From positions 3,900,001-3,964,000 of the forward strand of contig NZ_CP012898.1 in assembly GCF_001310225.1 (NCBI RefSeq): a stretch of DNA of 64,000 nt. The letters run 5' to 3'. The translations under genes were made by a program, and so were the position numbers. This document shows, in pieces, positions 28,656-36,812 of this stretch. The DNA comes from Pseudalgibacter alginicilyticus (GTDB lineage Bacteria > Bacteroidota > Bacteroidia > Flavobacteriales > Flavobacteriaceae). Numbering within the stretch: the first letter of the stretch is position 1; each line of letters opens with the position of its first letter. The notes below the pieces were generated by a model. That model had not been told where the DNA came from. It did not search any database and was given only the letters and a program-made list of their open reading frames with translations.

Positions 28656-29363
28656 ATGTACAAGTCAAAATTACTAGTACTATTAATTGTCGTGATATTT
28701 GTACTTTTTGGTGTCTCTCAATTTTTAGGAAATGAGGCTTTAAGTTTATATAGTAGGGCGTTCATTTTACCTTTTATTACATTATTATACTTTGTTAGTG
28801 TAAAAAAGAAAACTATATTTTTTAGTTTGTTTTTAATTTTTTATTCAATTTCAGATTTACTCGAGTTAACAGAAAACTTAATTCCTTATTTTTTGTATTA
28901 TTTTTCAGGTAATGTGCTTTATATTATGGCTTATGGATTTTTGTTGTTTGAAATTTGTAAATCTATTTCCTGGTTTCATCTATTTAAAAATTACAAAATA
29001 CATATCATTGTTTTAGCAGCTTTAGACATTTATATAATTTATGTATTACAAGCAATAATTAATCCGGTTGCAGTGTATGATGATAGGTATTTTTTAGAGC
29101 TTATTTATAATGCTGTGTTGTTGCTATTACTTTCAAGTTCATTATTAAATTATTTTTACAGAGACAATAAAAAATCTTTGTTTTTGTTTATAGGATCTTT
29201 GTGTATTGTGTTTTCTGAAGTTATCAATGTTGCTTATCTATATATAGTTGAAACAAGTCTGCTTATTTTTATGTCTTCGTGTTTAGCACTTTCTGCATTT
29301 TATTTTTATTACCAACAATCAAATTTAGAAAATGAAAAACCTACTGGGTTGGTAACACAGTAA
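28656..29363 (+). CDS. multi-pass membrane protein, YhhN-like (copy 1)
   Basis: 235 residues, nearly all hydrophobic, with about eight predicted membrane helices and a short charged cytosolic tail. The pattern of an early 'K...F..F' helix pair and acidic residues at helix ends (FYSISDLLELTE, FSEVINVAYLY) recalls the YhhN/TMEM86 lysoplasmalogenase family, but similarity is weak. It resembles the next gene in size, topology and in a paired LFSDIIN/VFSEVIN-type motif, so the two look like an old tandem duplication. It has a full consensus promoter of its own. Function unknown. Confidence 0.6.
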   Translation: MYKSKLLVLLIVVIFVLFGVSQFLGNEALSLYSRAFILPFITLLYFVSVKKKTIFFSLFLIFYSISDLLELTENLIPYFLYYFSGNVLYIMAYGFLLFEICKSISWFHLFKNYKIHIIVLAALDIYIIYVLQAIINPVAVYDDRYFLELIYNAVLLLLLSSSLLNYFYRDNKKSLFLFIGSLCIVFSEVINVAYLYIVETSLLIFMSSCLALSAFYFYYQQSNLENEKPTGLVTQ

Positions 29364-29442
29364 TTTAAGATTATTCTTACTTTTTTGAGTATTTTTTATC
29401 GGTAAACTGTCGTTTTTTTTCGATGTAATTTATTTTTTTTAT

Positions 29443-29450
29443 TATATTTG
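29443..29450 (+). promoter_or_regulatory. -7 box for the second membrane protein
   Basis: TATATTTG, 24 bases before the TTG start at 29475; no clear -33 TTG. The element matches that of the upstream paralogue, so the two copies appear to be transcribed separately. Confidence 0.5.
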
Positions 29451-29474
29451 TATTAACCTACTTATACTATTAAT

Positions 29475-30233
29475 TTGAAAAAATGGTTTGAAATCAGTTT
29501 TAATAAAGTGTTTTTTATCGCTTTATTGTTGCTAATAGCCTTAAATATTTTAGCTGTTATTAGTAATGATGTTGTGGTATCAGAATCTGTAAAAACCTTA
29601 TTTGTACCTGTTTTTTTAATATTTTTCTTTCTTAAGAATAAGCTTTCAAATTTTATTTTTGCTTTATTTTTGCTTAGTTCATTTTTAGGGGATGCAGCTT
29701 TTGTTTTTGTTAGTAATATTGATTTAGAAAAAATATCTAACTTCTTGTATTTTATAAGTTACATCTGTTTGATTGTTATTATTATATCTGAAATTAATTT
29801 ATTAAAAATTGATAAAGTTGTTGGTGTGTATTTATTATTAATAATGCTGATTAATGCGTATTTTTTGTTTATTCTATACAGTCTATTAAAAACAATTATA
29901 ACAGATAGTGCAGAGGTACTTGTTTTTGCCTTAAAAAGTGCAGCACTCATTGTTTTGTTGTTTGTGTCATTTGCAGTCTATTTAACTAAGGAATCAAAGC
30001 TTTCTATTTTATTTTTAATATTGTCTATGTGTTTTTTATTTTCAGATATTATTAATTATGTAACTGTGTATTATATATACGATGGGCGTTTGGTATTATT
30101 AGAAAACGTTTCACATGCCCTTGGTATTTTCTTTTTATTTAACTACTTTGTAGAATTTAGTTTAATTAAAAAGGAAGTAAAGGAAAAACGGACTCTGCCT
30201 TCTGAAAATTTAATGGGCTTAAACAATAATTGA
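29475..30233 (+). CDS. multi-pass membrane protein, YhhN-like (copy 2)
   Basis: 252 residues with about eight membrane helices and a C-terminal basic tail. I accept the TTG start at 29475 (KKWFEISFNKVFF follows) because no ATG, GTG or other start is available before residue 120 without losing three helices, and a TATATTTG box lies just upstream. FLGDAAFVFVS and FLFSDIINYVT resemble YhhN family motifs with conserved Asp. It parallels the preceding gene. Its last 15 bases overlap the 3' end of the convergent phosphatase gene. Function unknown. Confidence 0.6.
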   Translation: MKKWFEISFNKVFFIALLLLIALNILAVISNDVVVSESVKTLFVPVFLIFFFLKNKLSNFIFALFLLSSFLGDAAFVFVSNIDLEKISNFLYFISYICLIVIIISEINLLKIDKVVGVYLLLIMLINAYFLFILYSLLKTIITDSAEVLVFALKSAALIVLLFVSFAVYLTKESKLSILFLILSMCFLFSDIINYVTVYYIYDGRLVLLENVSHALGIFFLFNYFVEFSLIKKEVKEKRTLPSENLMGLNNN

Positions 30234-31133
30234 AGTACCATTGTAAACTTTATTTTTGTTAGTGTCAAAATAAAAATCAATCTTTCCAAGATTAAGGCCA
30301 TAACAGCCTACTTGGTTTACTAATATTTCTTTTTCTAAAATATTTTTAACAACTGTTGGTTTTGATAAAAAAGTATGGGTATGTCCTCCAATAATTAAAT
30401 CGATGTTTTTTGTTTTAGATGCCAGTGTAATATCGCTTATTTTTTGTGAATTATTTTTGTAATAATAACCAAGATGTGAAAGACAAATTACTAAATCGCA
30501 TTGTTTTTCTTCTTTAAGAATTCTGGACATATCTTGAGCTATTTCAACGGGATTATGATATTTGGTTTCTTTGTAAAGCTTGCTATCTACTAAGTTTTTT
30601 AATTCAATTCCTAAACCGAACACGCCAATTTTGATACCATCCTTTATATATATATGATAAGGTTTAGTATGTGTATCTAAAATTGTATTTGAAAAATCAT
30701 AATTTGAAATTACAAACTCAAACTTTTTATGAGGAAATTGTGCATACAATCCATCTATACCATTGTCGAAATCATGATTTCCAATTGTTGCAGCATCATA
30801 TTTTAATTTACTCATAAGTTTAAATTCCAATTCGCCGCCATAATAATTAAAATAAGGGGTGCCTTGAAAAATATCACCAGCATCTAATAATAAGGTATTT
30901 GGATTTTCATTTCTAATAGATTCTATTAAGCTTGCACGTCTAGCTACACCGCCTTTATTAGCGTTTCTACCATCTTCAGGGCTAAAAGCATCAATATGAC
31001 TATGTACATCGTTGGTGTGAAGAATGGTGATTTTAGTGGTTTTAACTGTAGAAAAAGATTGTAATCCAAAATGACCTAAAGCCATTAAGGTTGTTCCTGC
31101 TGATACTTGTTGTATAAATTGTCTGCGTTTCAT
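30219..31133 (-). CDS. metallophosphatase, N-terminal half of a 5'-nucleotidase
   Basis: 304 residues, exported by a Tat-like signal (KRRQFIQQVSAGTTLMALG). The calcineurin-like domain has all metal motifs: LHTNDVHSH, LLLDAGDIFQG, IGNHDFD, CLSHLG and IIGGHTHT. It corresponds to only the catalytic metal domain of UshA-type 5'-nucleotidases; the substrate-binding domain is the separate gene just upstream (11 bases apart). The two gene products probably assemble in the periplasm to dephosphorylate nucleotides. Its 3' end overlaps the convergent membrane protein gene by 15 bases. Confidence 0.93.
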   Translation of the reverse strand: MKRRQFIQQVSAGTTLMALGHFGLQSFSTVKTTKITILHTNDVHSHIDAFSPEDGRNANKGGVARRASLIESIRNENPNTLLLDAGDIFQGTPYFNYYGGELEFKLMSKLKYDAATIGNHDFDNGIDGLYAQFPHKKFEFVISNYDFSNTILDTHTKPYHIYIKDGIKIGVFGLGIELKNLVDSKLYKETKYHNPVEIAQDMSRILKEEKQCDLVICLSHLGYYYKNNSQKISDITLASKTKNIDLIIGGHTHTFLSKPTVVKNILEKEILVNQVGCYGLNLGKIDFYFDTNKNKVYNGTSIIV

Positions 31134-31144
31134 GATATATAAAC

Positions 31145-31906
31145 TTACGGGGTTTGGGTGTAACGGTTGTCAATCACTGGATTAATAGTATCTACTTTCT
31201 TAAAGTTATCAATTAGTGCATTTCGTATTTTATAGTCCAAAGGAAAAGCGCCTTCGTTGGGTTGGAAAAAAGTCATGCCATCACCCATATTATATAAATA
31301 GTCGCTTGTAGCAATGTAATAGGTTTTAGAGTTGTTAATAGGCGTTCCATTAACTAATACTTCTATGGCATTATAATCATTGTCTATTGTTAATTGTAAC
31401 TGACTTGAAAATGGATGTGCCCTTTTTGAAGCTATTAAATAATTAATAATATCATTTATTTTACTTCCTTTTAAGCCAACTACCACGATGCTATTTTCAA
31501 AAGGCATAACAGAATAAGCTGTTCTGGTAGATACATTTCCTTTGGATATAATGGAGCGAATACCACCATGATTTAATAAAACAAAATCAATATTATGTCC
31601 AGTTCTTTTATTGAAAATAGGATTGCTTTCTTCAAAAACAATATCAGCCATTAAATTGCCAATTGCAGTATTAAATTTGCCGTCGGTTTTAGAGTAAGTA
31701 CCCACAGCGTAAGCCAAGACACTATCCAGATCTTTTTCGATATGTTCTCTAAATGGTTTTATAAAAGCATCAATTTCAGAATTAGAACGTATGCTATCAT
31801 TAATCGAAATTTGTTTGCCTTCAATCTTTATGATGTTCAATTTCTGTTGCTTACAACTTAAAAAAACAAGCATATTTAACAAAATAATTAAATGTGTAAA
31901 CCTCAT
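31145..31906 (-). CDS. 5'-nucleotidase C-terminal domain protein (lipoprotein)
   Basis: 253 residues. The signal ends VFLSCKQ, a lipobox (Cys18), so the protein is membrane-anchored in the envelope. The mature part is the nucleotide-binding domain of UshA-like enzymes: TAIGNLMADIVFEE, LLNHGGIRSIISKGNVS, YSVMPFENSIVVVGLKG and TSDYLYNMGDGMTFF, which line the nucleobase and ribose pocket. It is transcribed ahead of the metallophosphatase domain gene, the reverse of domain order in single-chain UshA. This split arrangement is common in Flavobacteriaceae by my recollection. Confidence 0.92.
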   Translation of the reverse strand: MRFTHLIILLNMLVFLSCKQQKLNIIKIEGKQISINDSIRSNSEIDAFIKPFREHIEKDLDSVLAYAVGTYSKTDGKFNTAIGNLMADIVFEESNPIFNKRTGHNIDFVLLNHGGIRSIISKGNVSTRTAYSVMPFENSIVVVGLKGSKINDIINYLIASKRAHPFSSQLQLTIDNDYNAIEVLVNGTPINNSKTYYIATSDYLYNMGDGMTFFQPNEGAFPLDYKIRNALIDNFKKVDTINPVIDNRYTQTP

Positions 31907-31938
31907 ATTTAAAATCTATAATTTGATTCTACTTTTAG

Positions 31939-31946
31939 TACCTTTG
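31939..31946 (+). promoter_or_regulatory. -7 box for the DUF6913-dapA unit
   Basis: TACCTTTG matches TAnnTTTG, 18 bases before the ATG at 31965. No well-spaced TTG is visible. Confidence 0.5.
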
Positions 31947-31964
31947 CGGAAAGTTTAAAGGTAA

Positions 31965-32495
31965 ATGATTTTAAGGGCTTTTAAGGAGAATTCAAATAAA
32001 AAATATTTAAACAATTTGTTGTCTAAACGTAAAGTTGATGTAATGGATGGCAAAATTGAAAGTTTAGGAATTATTTTGAATGTTGATGAATTAGCTGATT
32101 TTGATTTATTTAGAGCCATAGCTTCAGATTTAAAAGTGCATCCTAATAATTTAAAAGTAATAGCTTTTTCATCTAATGAAAAAGATGAATTTAATTCTTG
32201 GGATTTATGTTTTAATCCAAAGGATTTTGGCTGGAGAGGGTATATAAAAAATGTAGAATTGCAAGCGTTTTTAAATACCAAGTTTGATGCGTTGATTAGT
32301 TATTATACACATGAAAATTTAGAATTGAAGTTACTTACAGCTTCATCTAAAGCAAAATTTAAAATAGGTAATCTGCAAACAGATACCCGTTTAAATGATT
32401 TGATTATTAAAACCGATATAAAAGAATTTGAAGTATTTAGCGGAGAGCTTTTAAAATACTTAATGATATTAAATAAAATTAAAAATGAGCAGTAA
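31965..32495 (+). CDS. DUF6913 family protein
   Basis: 176 residues, cytosolic, no signal or membrane helix. It has the DUF6913 pattern: a basic N-terminus ([11 protein letters not shown]), [18 protein letters not shown], then [14 protein letters not shown] and [18 protein letters not shown]. The family is restricted to Bacteroidota and has no known activity. Its end overlaps the dapA start by 11 bases, so it is translationally linked to lysine/diaminopimelate synthesis and probably shares the dapA promoter. A link to wall precursor supply is inference from position only. Confidence 0.8.
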   Translation: MILRAFKENSNKKYLNNLLSKRKVDVMDGKIESLGIILNVDELADFDLFRAIASDLKVHPNNLKVIAFSSNEKDEFNSWDLCFNPKDFGWRGYIKNVELQAFLNTKFDALISYYTHENLELKLLTASSKAKFKIGNLQTDTRLNDLIIKTDIKEFEVFSGELLKYLMILNKIKNEQ

Positions 32496-33366
32496 ATTTT
32501 TAGGCACTGGCGTGGCGTTAGTTACACCGTTTAAATCAGATTTAACTATTGACCGTGACGCATTAATAAACATTGTCAATTTTAATATTGATAATGGTAC
32601 CGACTATTTAGTAATATGTGGGACAACTGGCGAAAGTGCTACTTTAACAAAACAAGAAAAAATAGACGTTGTTAAAATTATATCTGAAACTAACAACGGC
32701 CGTTTACCATTGGTTTTAGGAATTGGAGGCAATAATACCACTCAAGTAATAGAAGAAATAAAAACAACAGATTTAAACAACATTGATGCTATTTTGTCTG
32801 TTTCTCCATATTATAGTAAACCTACCCAAGAAGGTATTTATCAGCATTTTAAAGCTATTTCGGAAGCCAGTCCTGTAGATATTATTTTGTATAATGTACC
32901 AGGCAGAACCTCTAAAAATATTGAAGTTGAAACTACTTTAAGGCTGGCAAATGATTTTAAAAATATAGTAGGTGTTAAAGAGGCAGGAAATAATGTGTCG
33001 CAATATTTAGAGTTGATAAAAAATAAACCGGAAGATTTTTTAATTATCTCTGGTGATGATGATTTGGCATTAGGTATTGTGTTAGCAGGAGGAGCTGGAG
33101 TTATTTCTGTAATTGGTCAAGCGTTTCCAAAAGCATTTTCTGATATGATTCGATTAGGACTAAAGGGAGATGCAAAAACAGCATACAGCATTCATTTTAA
33201 ATTAATGGATGTTATTGGTTATATTTTTGAAGAAAATAATCCCTCTGGAATTAAAGCTGTTTTTGAAGCTTTAAATTTAAGCCAAGATACTGTGAGATTG
33301 CCATTGGTGCCAGCTACAAATCAACTTAAAAGCAAAATAAACAGTTTTGTTAAGGCGTTTTACTAA
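32485..33366 (+). CDS. dapA: 4-hydroxy-tetrahydrodipicolinate synthase
   Basis: 293 residues, TIM barrel. Schiff-base Lys165 in IVGVKEAGN, catalytic Tyr136 in LYNVPGRT, Tyr110 of the neighbouring loop in [11 protein letters not shown], and the substrate loop [11 protein letters not shown] are all present. It condenses pyruvate with aspartate semialdehyde, the first committed step to diaminopimelate and lysine. It overlaps the DUF6913 gene at its start. The 114-bp gap to bamD holds a 7-bp hairpin without T-run (33376-33395). dapF is elsewhere in this window, so the pathway is dispersed. Confidence 0.97.
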   Translation: MSSKFLGTGVALVTPFKSDLTIDRDALINIVNFNIDNGTDYLVICGTTGESATLTKQEKIDVVKIISETNNGRLPLVLGIGGNNTTQVIEEIKTTDLNNIDAILSVSPYYSKPTQEGIYQHFKAISEASPVDIILYNVPGRTSKNIEVETTLRLANDFKNIVGVKEAGNNVSQYLELIKNKPEDFLIISGDDDLALGIVLAGGAGVISVIGQAFPKAFSDMIRLGLKGDAKTAYSIHFKLMDVIGYIFEENNPSGIKAVFEALNLSQDTVRLPLVPATNQLKSKINSFVKAFY

Positions 33367-33480
33367 TGTTAAATATTACTTAAACCTATAAGTAACATGA
33401 TTTCAACAATTACTTTAGCATTAAAATAATATTTTTTAAATCCATTTTAATAGCTTAATTTCGCAAACTGTTTTAAATAC

Positions 33481-34314
33481 ATGAATAAATTTTTTTACAT
33501 ATTACTAACACTCATCGTTTTAAGTTCTTGTAGTGAGTATCAAAAGGTTTTAAAGTCTGAAGATATTGCTTCTAAATTTAAAATGGGTGAAGAGTTTTAC
33601 AATAACGAAGACTATGCTAAGGCTAATAAACTTTTTGCTCAAATTGTTCCTAATTATAGAGGAAAACCCCAAGCAGAAAAGTTAATGTACTTATATTCTA
33701 ATTCATTTTATAAAATGAGAGATTATTATGTAGCTGGTTATCAATTTGAGCGTTTTGCTTCTAGTTATCCAAAAAGTGAAAAGGCTGAAGAAGCAGCTTT
33801 TTTAGCAGCAAAAAGTTATTATATGCTATCACCAGTATATACAAAAGACCAAACAGATACAAAGGACGCTATTGAAAAACTTCAAGAGTTTATTAATGTA
33901 TATCCAAAATCAGAATACCTTGATGAAGCTAGTAAATTGGTTAGGGAGTTAGATTTTAAGTTAGAACAAAAAGCTTATGGTATAGCCAAGCAATATAATC
34001 ACATATCCGATTATCCAGCTTCTATAAAATCATTCGACAATTTTCTTTTTGATTTTCCAGGATCATCATTAAGGGAAAAAGTATTGTTTTACAGATTGGA
34101 CTCGGCATATAAATTGGCTATAAATAGTATAGAATACAAAAAGACTTTAAATGGTATTGTACATTTAAAGAAAGATCGTTTAGAAACGGCTAAAGAATAT
34201 TACGAAGGTTTTAAGAAGTCGTATACCAGTTCAGAATTTATGGAAGAGGTAGACCAAATGGCCTTAGAAATAGAAAACGCATTAAAAGCATATAGCACTA
34301 AAGATAATATATAA
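33481..34314 (+). CDS. bamD: outer-membrane assembly lipoprotein BamD
   Basis: 277 residues. Lipobox LSSCSEY (Cys17) is followed by tetratricopeptide repeats: SKFKMGEEFYNNEDYAKANKLF, then FYKMRDYYVAGYQFERFASSYP, then the IEKLQEFINVYPKSEY repeat. This is the BamD/YfiO periplasmic scaffold that docks BamA for beta-barrel insertion. A near-consensus TAATTTCG box (33456-33463) lies 17 bases upstream. It begins a plus-strand run bamD-rpoZ-coaBC-DUF4835-recN with very short spacers, a conserved arrangement in this family as far as I recall. Confidence 0.94.
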   Translation: MNKFFYILLTLIVLSSCSEYQKVLKSEDIASKFKMGEEFYNNEDYAKANKLFAQIVPNYRGKPQAEKLMYLYSNSFYKMRDYYVAGYQFERFASSYPKSEKAEEAAFLAAKSYYMLSPVYTKDQTDTKDAIEKLQEFINVYPKSEYLDEASKLVRELDFKLEQKAYGIAKQYNHISDYPASIKSFDNFLFDFPGSSLREKVLFYRLDSAYKLAINSIEYKKTLNGIVHLKKDRLETAKEYYEGFKKSYTSSEFMEEVDQMALEIENALKAYSTKDNI

Positions 34315-34319
34315 TAACA

Positions 34320-34646
34320 ATGGATTTAAAAAAAACCAATGCTCCGGTTAACACCATGACTTACGATAGAAATCAAATTGATGAGCCAACTGAAAATATT
34401 TATGAGGCTATTTCTATTATTTCTAGACGTGCAGAACAAATCAATACTGAAATTAAAAAAGAATTGATTGATAAGTTAGAAGAATTTGCAACTTACAACG
34501 ACAGTCTTGAAGAGATTTTTGAAAACAAAGAGCAAATTGAAGTTTCTAAATTTTATGAAAAATTGCCTAAACCTCATGCATTAGCAGTTCAGGAATGGCT
34601 AACTGACAAAATTTACTTCAGAAATACTGAAGAAGATAATCAGTAA
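34320..34646 (+). CDS. rpoZ: RNA polymerase omega subunit (Bacteroidetes type)
   Basis: 108 residues. NIYEAISIISRRAEQINTEIK (about 26-46) is the Rpb6/omega helix pair that clamps the beta-prime C-terminus; the rest is an acidic helical tail. It is longer than and divergent from E. coli omega, as is normal for Bacteroidota. It assists RNA polymerase assembly. It starts 5 bases after bamD and ends 11 bases before coaBC. Confidence 0.92.
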   Translation: MDLKKTNAPVNTMTYDRNQIDEPTENIYEAISIISRRAEQINTEIKKELIDKLEEFATYNDSLEEIFENKEQIEVSKFYEKLPKPHALAVQEWLTDKIYFRNTEEDNQ

Positions 34647-34657
34647 TACTTTTACAA

Positions 34658-35869
34658 ATGTCAATAATAAGCGGCAAAAATATACTATTAGGCGTTAGTG
34701 CTGGTATTGCCGCTTATAAAACAGCTTCACTTGTAAGGTTATTTGTTAAAGCTGGCGCACACGTAAAAGTGGTTATGACGCCAACTTCTAAGGAATTTGT
34801 AACACCTTTAACCTTATCAACCCTTTCAAAAAATCCGGTATATTCATCTTTCACAAATGAAGATGATGATAACTCCGTTTGGAATAGTCATGTAGATTTA
34901 GGCTTATGGGCAGATATATTTATTATAGCACCAGCTACAGCAAATACCTTGTCTAAAATGGCAAATGGAGTTTGTGACAATCTCCTTTTAGCAACGTATT
35001 TATCTGCTAAATGTCCTGTGTATTTTGCTCCTACGATGGATTTGGATATGTATAAACATGAAAGTACACATAAGTCTTTTAATGTTTTAAAAAGCTATGG
35101 AAATATTATGATTCCTGCAACGAGTGGAGAATTAGCAAGTGGTTTGGTAGGAGAAGGAAGAATGGCGGAGCCAGAAGATATACTTAGTTTTTTAGAAAAC
35201 GATATTTTAGATAAACTACCGCTTCGTGGAAAAAAAGTATTGATAACTGCAGGTCCTACCTATGAGGCGATAGACCCGGTAAGATTTATAGGAAATCATT
35301 CTAGTGGGAAAATGGGGTTTGAAATAGCTAAATCAGCAGCAAATTTAGGAGCCGAAGTTGTTTTAATTAGCGGACCTACACATCAAAAAGTAACGCATGG
35401 TTTAATACAAGTTATTCCGGTTGTTAGTGCAGAAGATATGTACCATGAAGCTCATAAATATTTTCCGGAAACTGATGTGGCTATACTATCAGCCGCAGTT
35501 GCTGATTTTAAACCAAAACAAATTGCTGCTCAAAAAATAAAAAAGAAAGAATCTGCGTTAACAATAGAGTTAGAGAAAACAAAGGATATTTTAGCCTCAT
35601 TAGGGACTATTAAAAAACATCAATTTTTAGTTGGTTTTGCTTTAGAAACGAATAATGAGCTTGAAAATGCTAAAGACAAACTAAAAAAGAAGAATTTAAA
35701 TTTAATTGTTTTAAATTCGTTGAACGATAAAGGTGCTGGTTTTAAGACAGAAACTAATAAGGTTACTTTTATTGATGCAAAAGAGTTTATAACTGAATAT
35801 CCGTTAAAGTCAAAAGCTGCTGTTGCCAACGATTTATTGTTAGAAATTATAAAACAAATTGATGCGTAA
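34658..35869 (+). CDS. coaBC: bifunctional CoaBC (phosphopantothenoylcysteine decarboxylase/synthase)
   Basis: 403 residues, two domains. The N-terminal flavoprotein decarboxylase has GVSAGIAAYKTASL, the active-site His in SHVDLGLWAD, ATANTLSKMANGVCDNLL and a PTMDLDMY loop. The C-terminal synthetase has ITAGPTYEAIDPVRFIGNHS with the SGKMG nucleotide loop and AAVADFKPKQ. It makes 4'-phosphopantetheine precursor for coenzyme A. It lies between rpoZ (11 bases) and the DUF4835 gene (8-base overlap). coaE, the last step of the same pathway, is about 5.5 kb downstream. Confidence 0.97.
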   Translation: MSIISGKNILLGVSAGIAAYKTASLVRLFVKAGAHVKVVMTPTSKEFVTPLTLSTLSKNPVYSSFTNEDDDNSVWNSHVDLGLWADIFIIAPATANTLSKMANGVCDNLLLATYLSAKCPVYFAPTMDLDMYKHESTHKSFNVLKSYGNIMIPATSGELASGLVGEGRMAEPEDILSFLENDILDKLPLRGKKVLITAGPTYEAIDPVRFIGNHSSGKMGFEIAKSAANLGAEVVLISGPTHQKVTHGLIQVIPVVSAEDMYHEAHKYFPETDVAILSAAVADFKPKQIAAQKIKKKESALTIELEKTKDILASLGTIKKHQFLVGFALETNNELENAKDKLKKKNLNLIVLNSLNDKGAGFKTETNKVTFIDAKEFITEYPLKSKAAVANDLLLEIIKQIDA

Positions 35870-36749
35870 TATTGTAACAATCTTTTTATTGTGTTTTAAT
35901 GTTATTGGTTTTTCACAAGAACTGAATGGCAACGTGGTCGTGAATGCTAGACAAACGGGTGATGAAAATATTCAGGTTTTTAAAACTTTAGAAAAACAAC
36001 TTAATGAATTTTTAAACAATACCAAATGGACCAATAGAACTTTTGCTGCTCAAGAACGTATCAATTGTAATATGGTTATTAGTATTACTGAATATAGTGG
36101 GGAGTCTTTTTCAGGAACTATTCAGGTTCAATCTACGCGACCTGTGTATGGTTCTTCATATTCAACGCCTATTTATAATATTAATGATAAAGATTTTTCT
36201 TTTAGATACTTAGAATTTCAAAATTTAAGTTTTAGTCCGAATCAATACGAATCTAATTTGGTTTCGGTCATTGCTTATCATGTATATATAATTCTTGCTT
36301 TAGATGCAGAATCATTTGCTAAAGGCGGCGGTGATCCTTATTTTAATCAGGCACAAACAATTGTAAATTATTCACAGCAAGAAAATTATAAGGGTTGGAA
36401 ATTGTCTGACGGATTGCAAAGCAGATTTGTATTAATTGATAATATTTTGTCTCCAACATTCAAAGAATTTAAAGATGTTATGTATACTTATCACAGAGAA
36501 GGATTGGATGTTATGAGTGATAATCCAAAAGCAGGAAAAGAAAATATTGCAGCATCTCTAAATCAGTTTGTAACTATGAATAGTCGCAGACCAAATTCTT
36601 TTTTATTGCGTACTTTTTTTGATGCTAAAGCAGATGAAATTGAGCAGGTTTTTTCTGATGGTCCTAACGTGAATATTGCCAAAGTTAAAGAAAATCTTCA
36701 AAAAGTAGCTCCAATGCACTCAGCAAAATGGCAAAACATTAAGTTTTAA
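35862..36749 (+). CDS. DUF4835 family exported protein
   Basis: 295 residues from the ATG at 35862. A Sec signal (about 1-19, ending GFSQ) leads to a periplasmic protein with family signatures: NVVVNARQTGDENIQVF, LNNTKWTNRTFAAQERINCN, YHVYIILALDAESFAKGGGDPYFNQAQ and a late MHSAKWQNIKF. DUF4835 is Bacteroidota-specific and sits between coaBC and recN in many genomes by my recollection. Strong family match, function unknown; the bamD neighbourhood hints at outer-membrane biology. Confidence 0.88.
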   Translation: MRNIVTIFLLCFNVIGFSQELNGNVVVNARQTGDENIQVFKTLEKQLNEFLNNTKWTNRTFAAQERINCNMVISITEYSGESFSGTIQVQSTRPVYGSSYSTPIYNINDKDFSFRYLEFQNLSFSPNQYESNLVSVIAYHVYIILALDAESFAKGGGDPYFNQAQTIVNYSQQENYKGWKLSDGLQSRFVLIDNILSPTFKEFKDVMYTYHREGLDVMSDNPKAGKENIAASLNQFVTMNSRRPNSFLLRTFFDAKADEIEQVFSDGPNVNIAKVKENLQKVAPMHSAKWQNIKF

Positions 36750-36812
36750 AATATCATCATATAGAAATTCAAAGGGCTTATTTAAAATTGAAATAGAAAA
36801 CGAATTCAAAAA

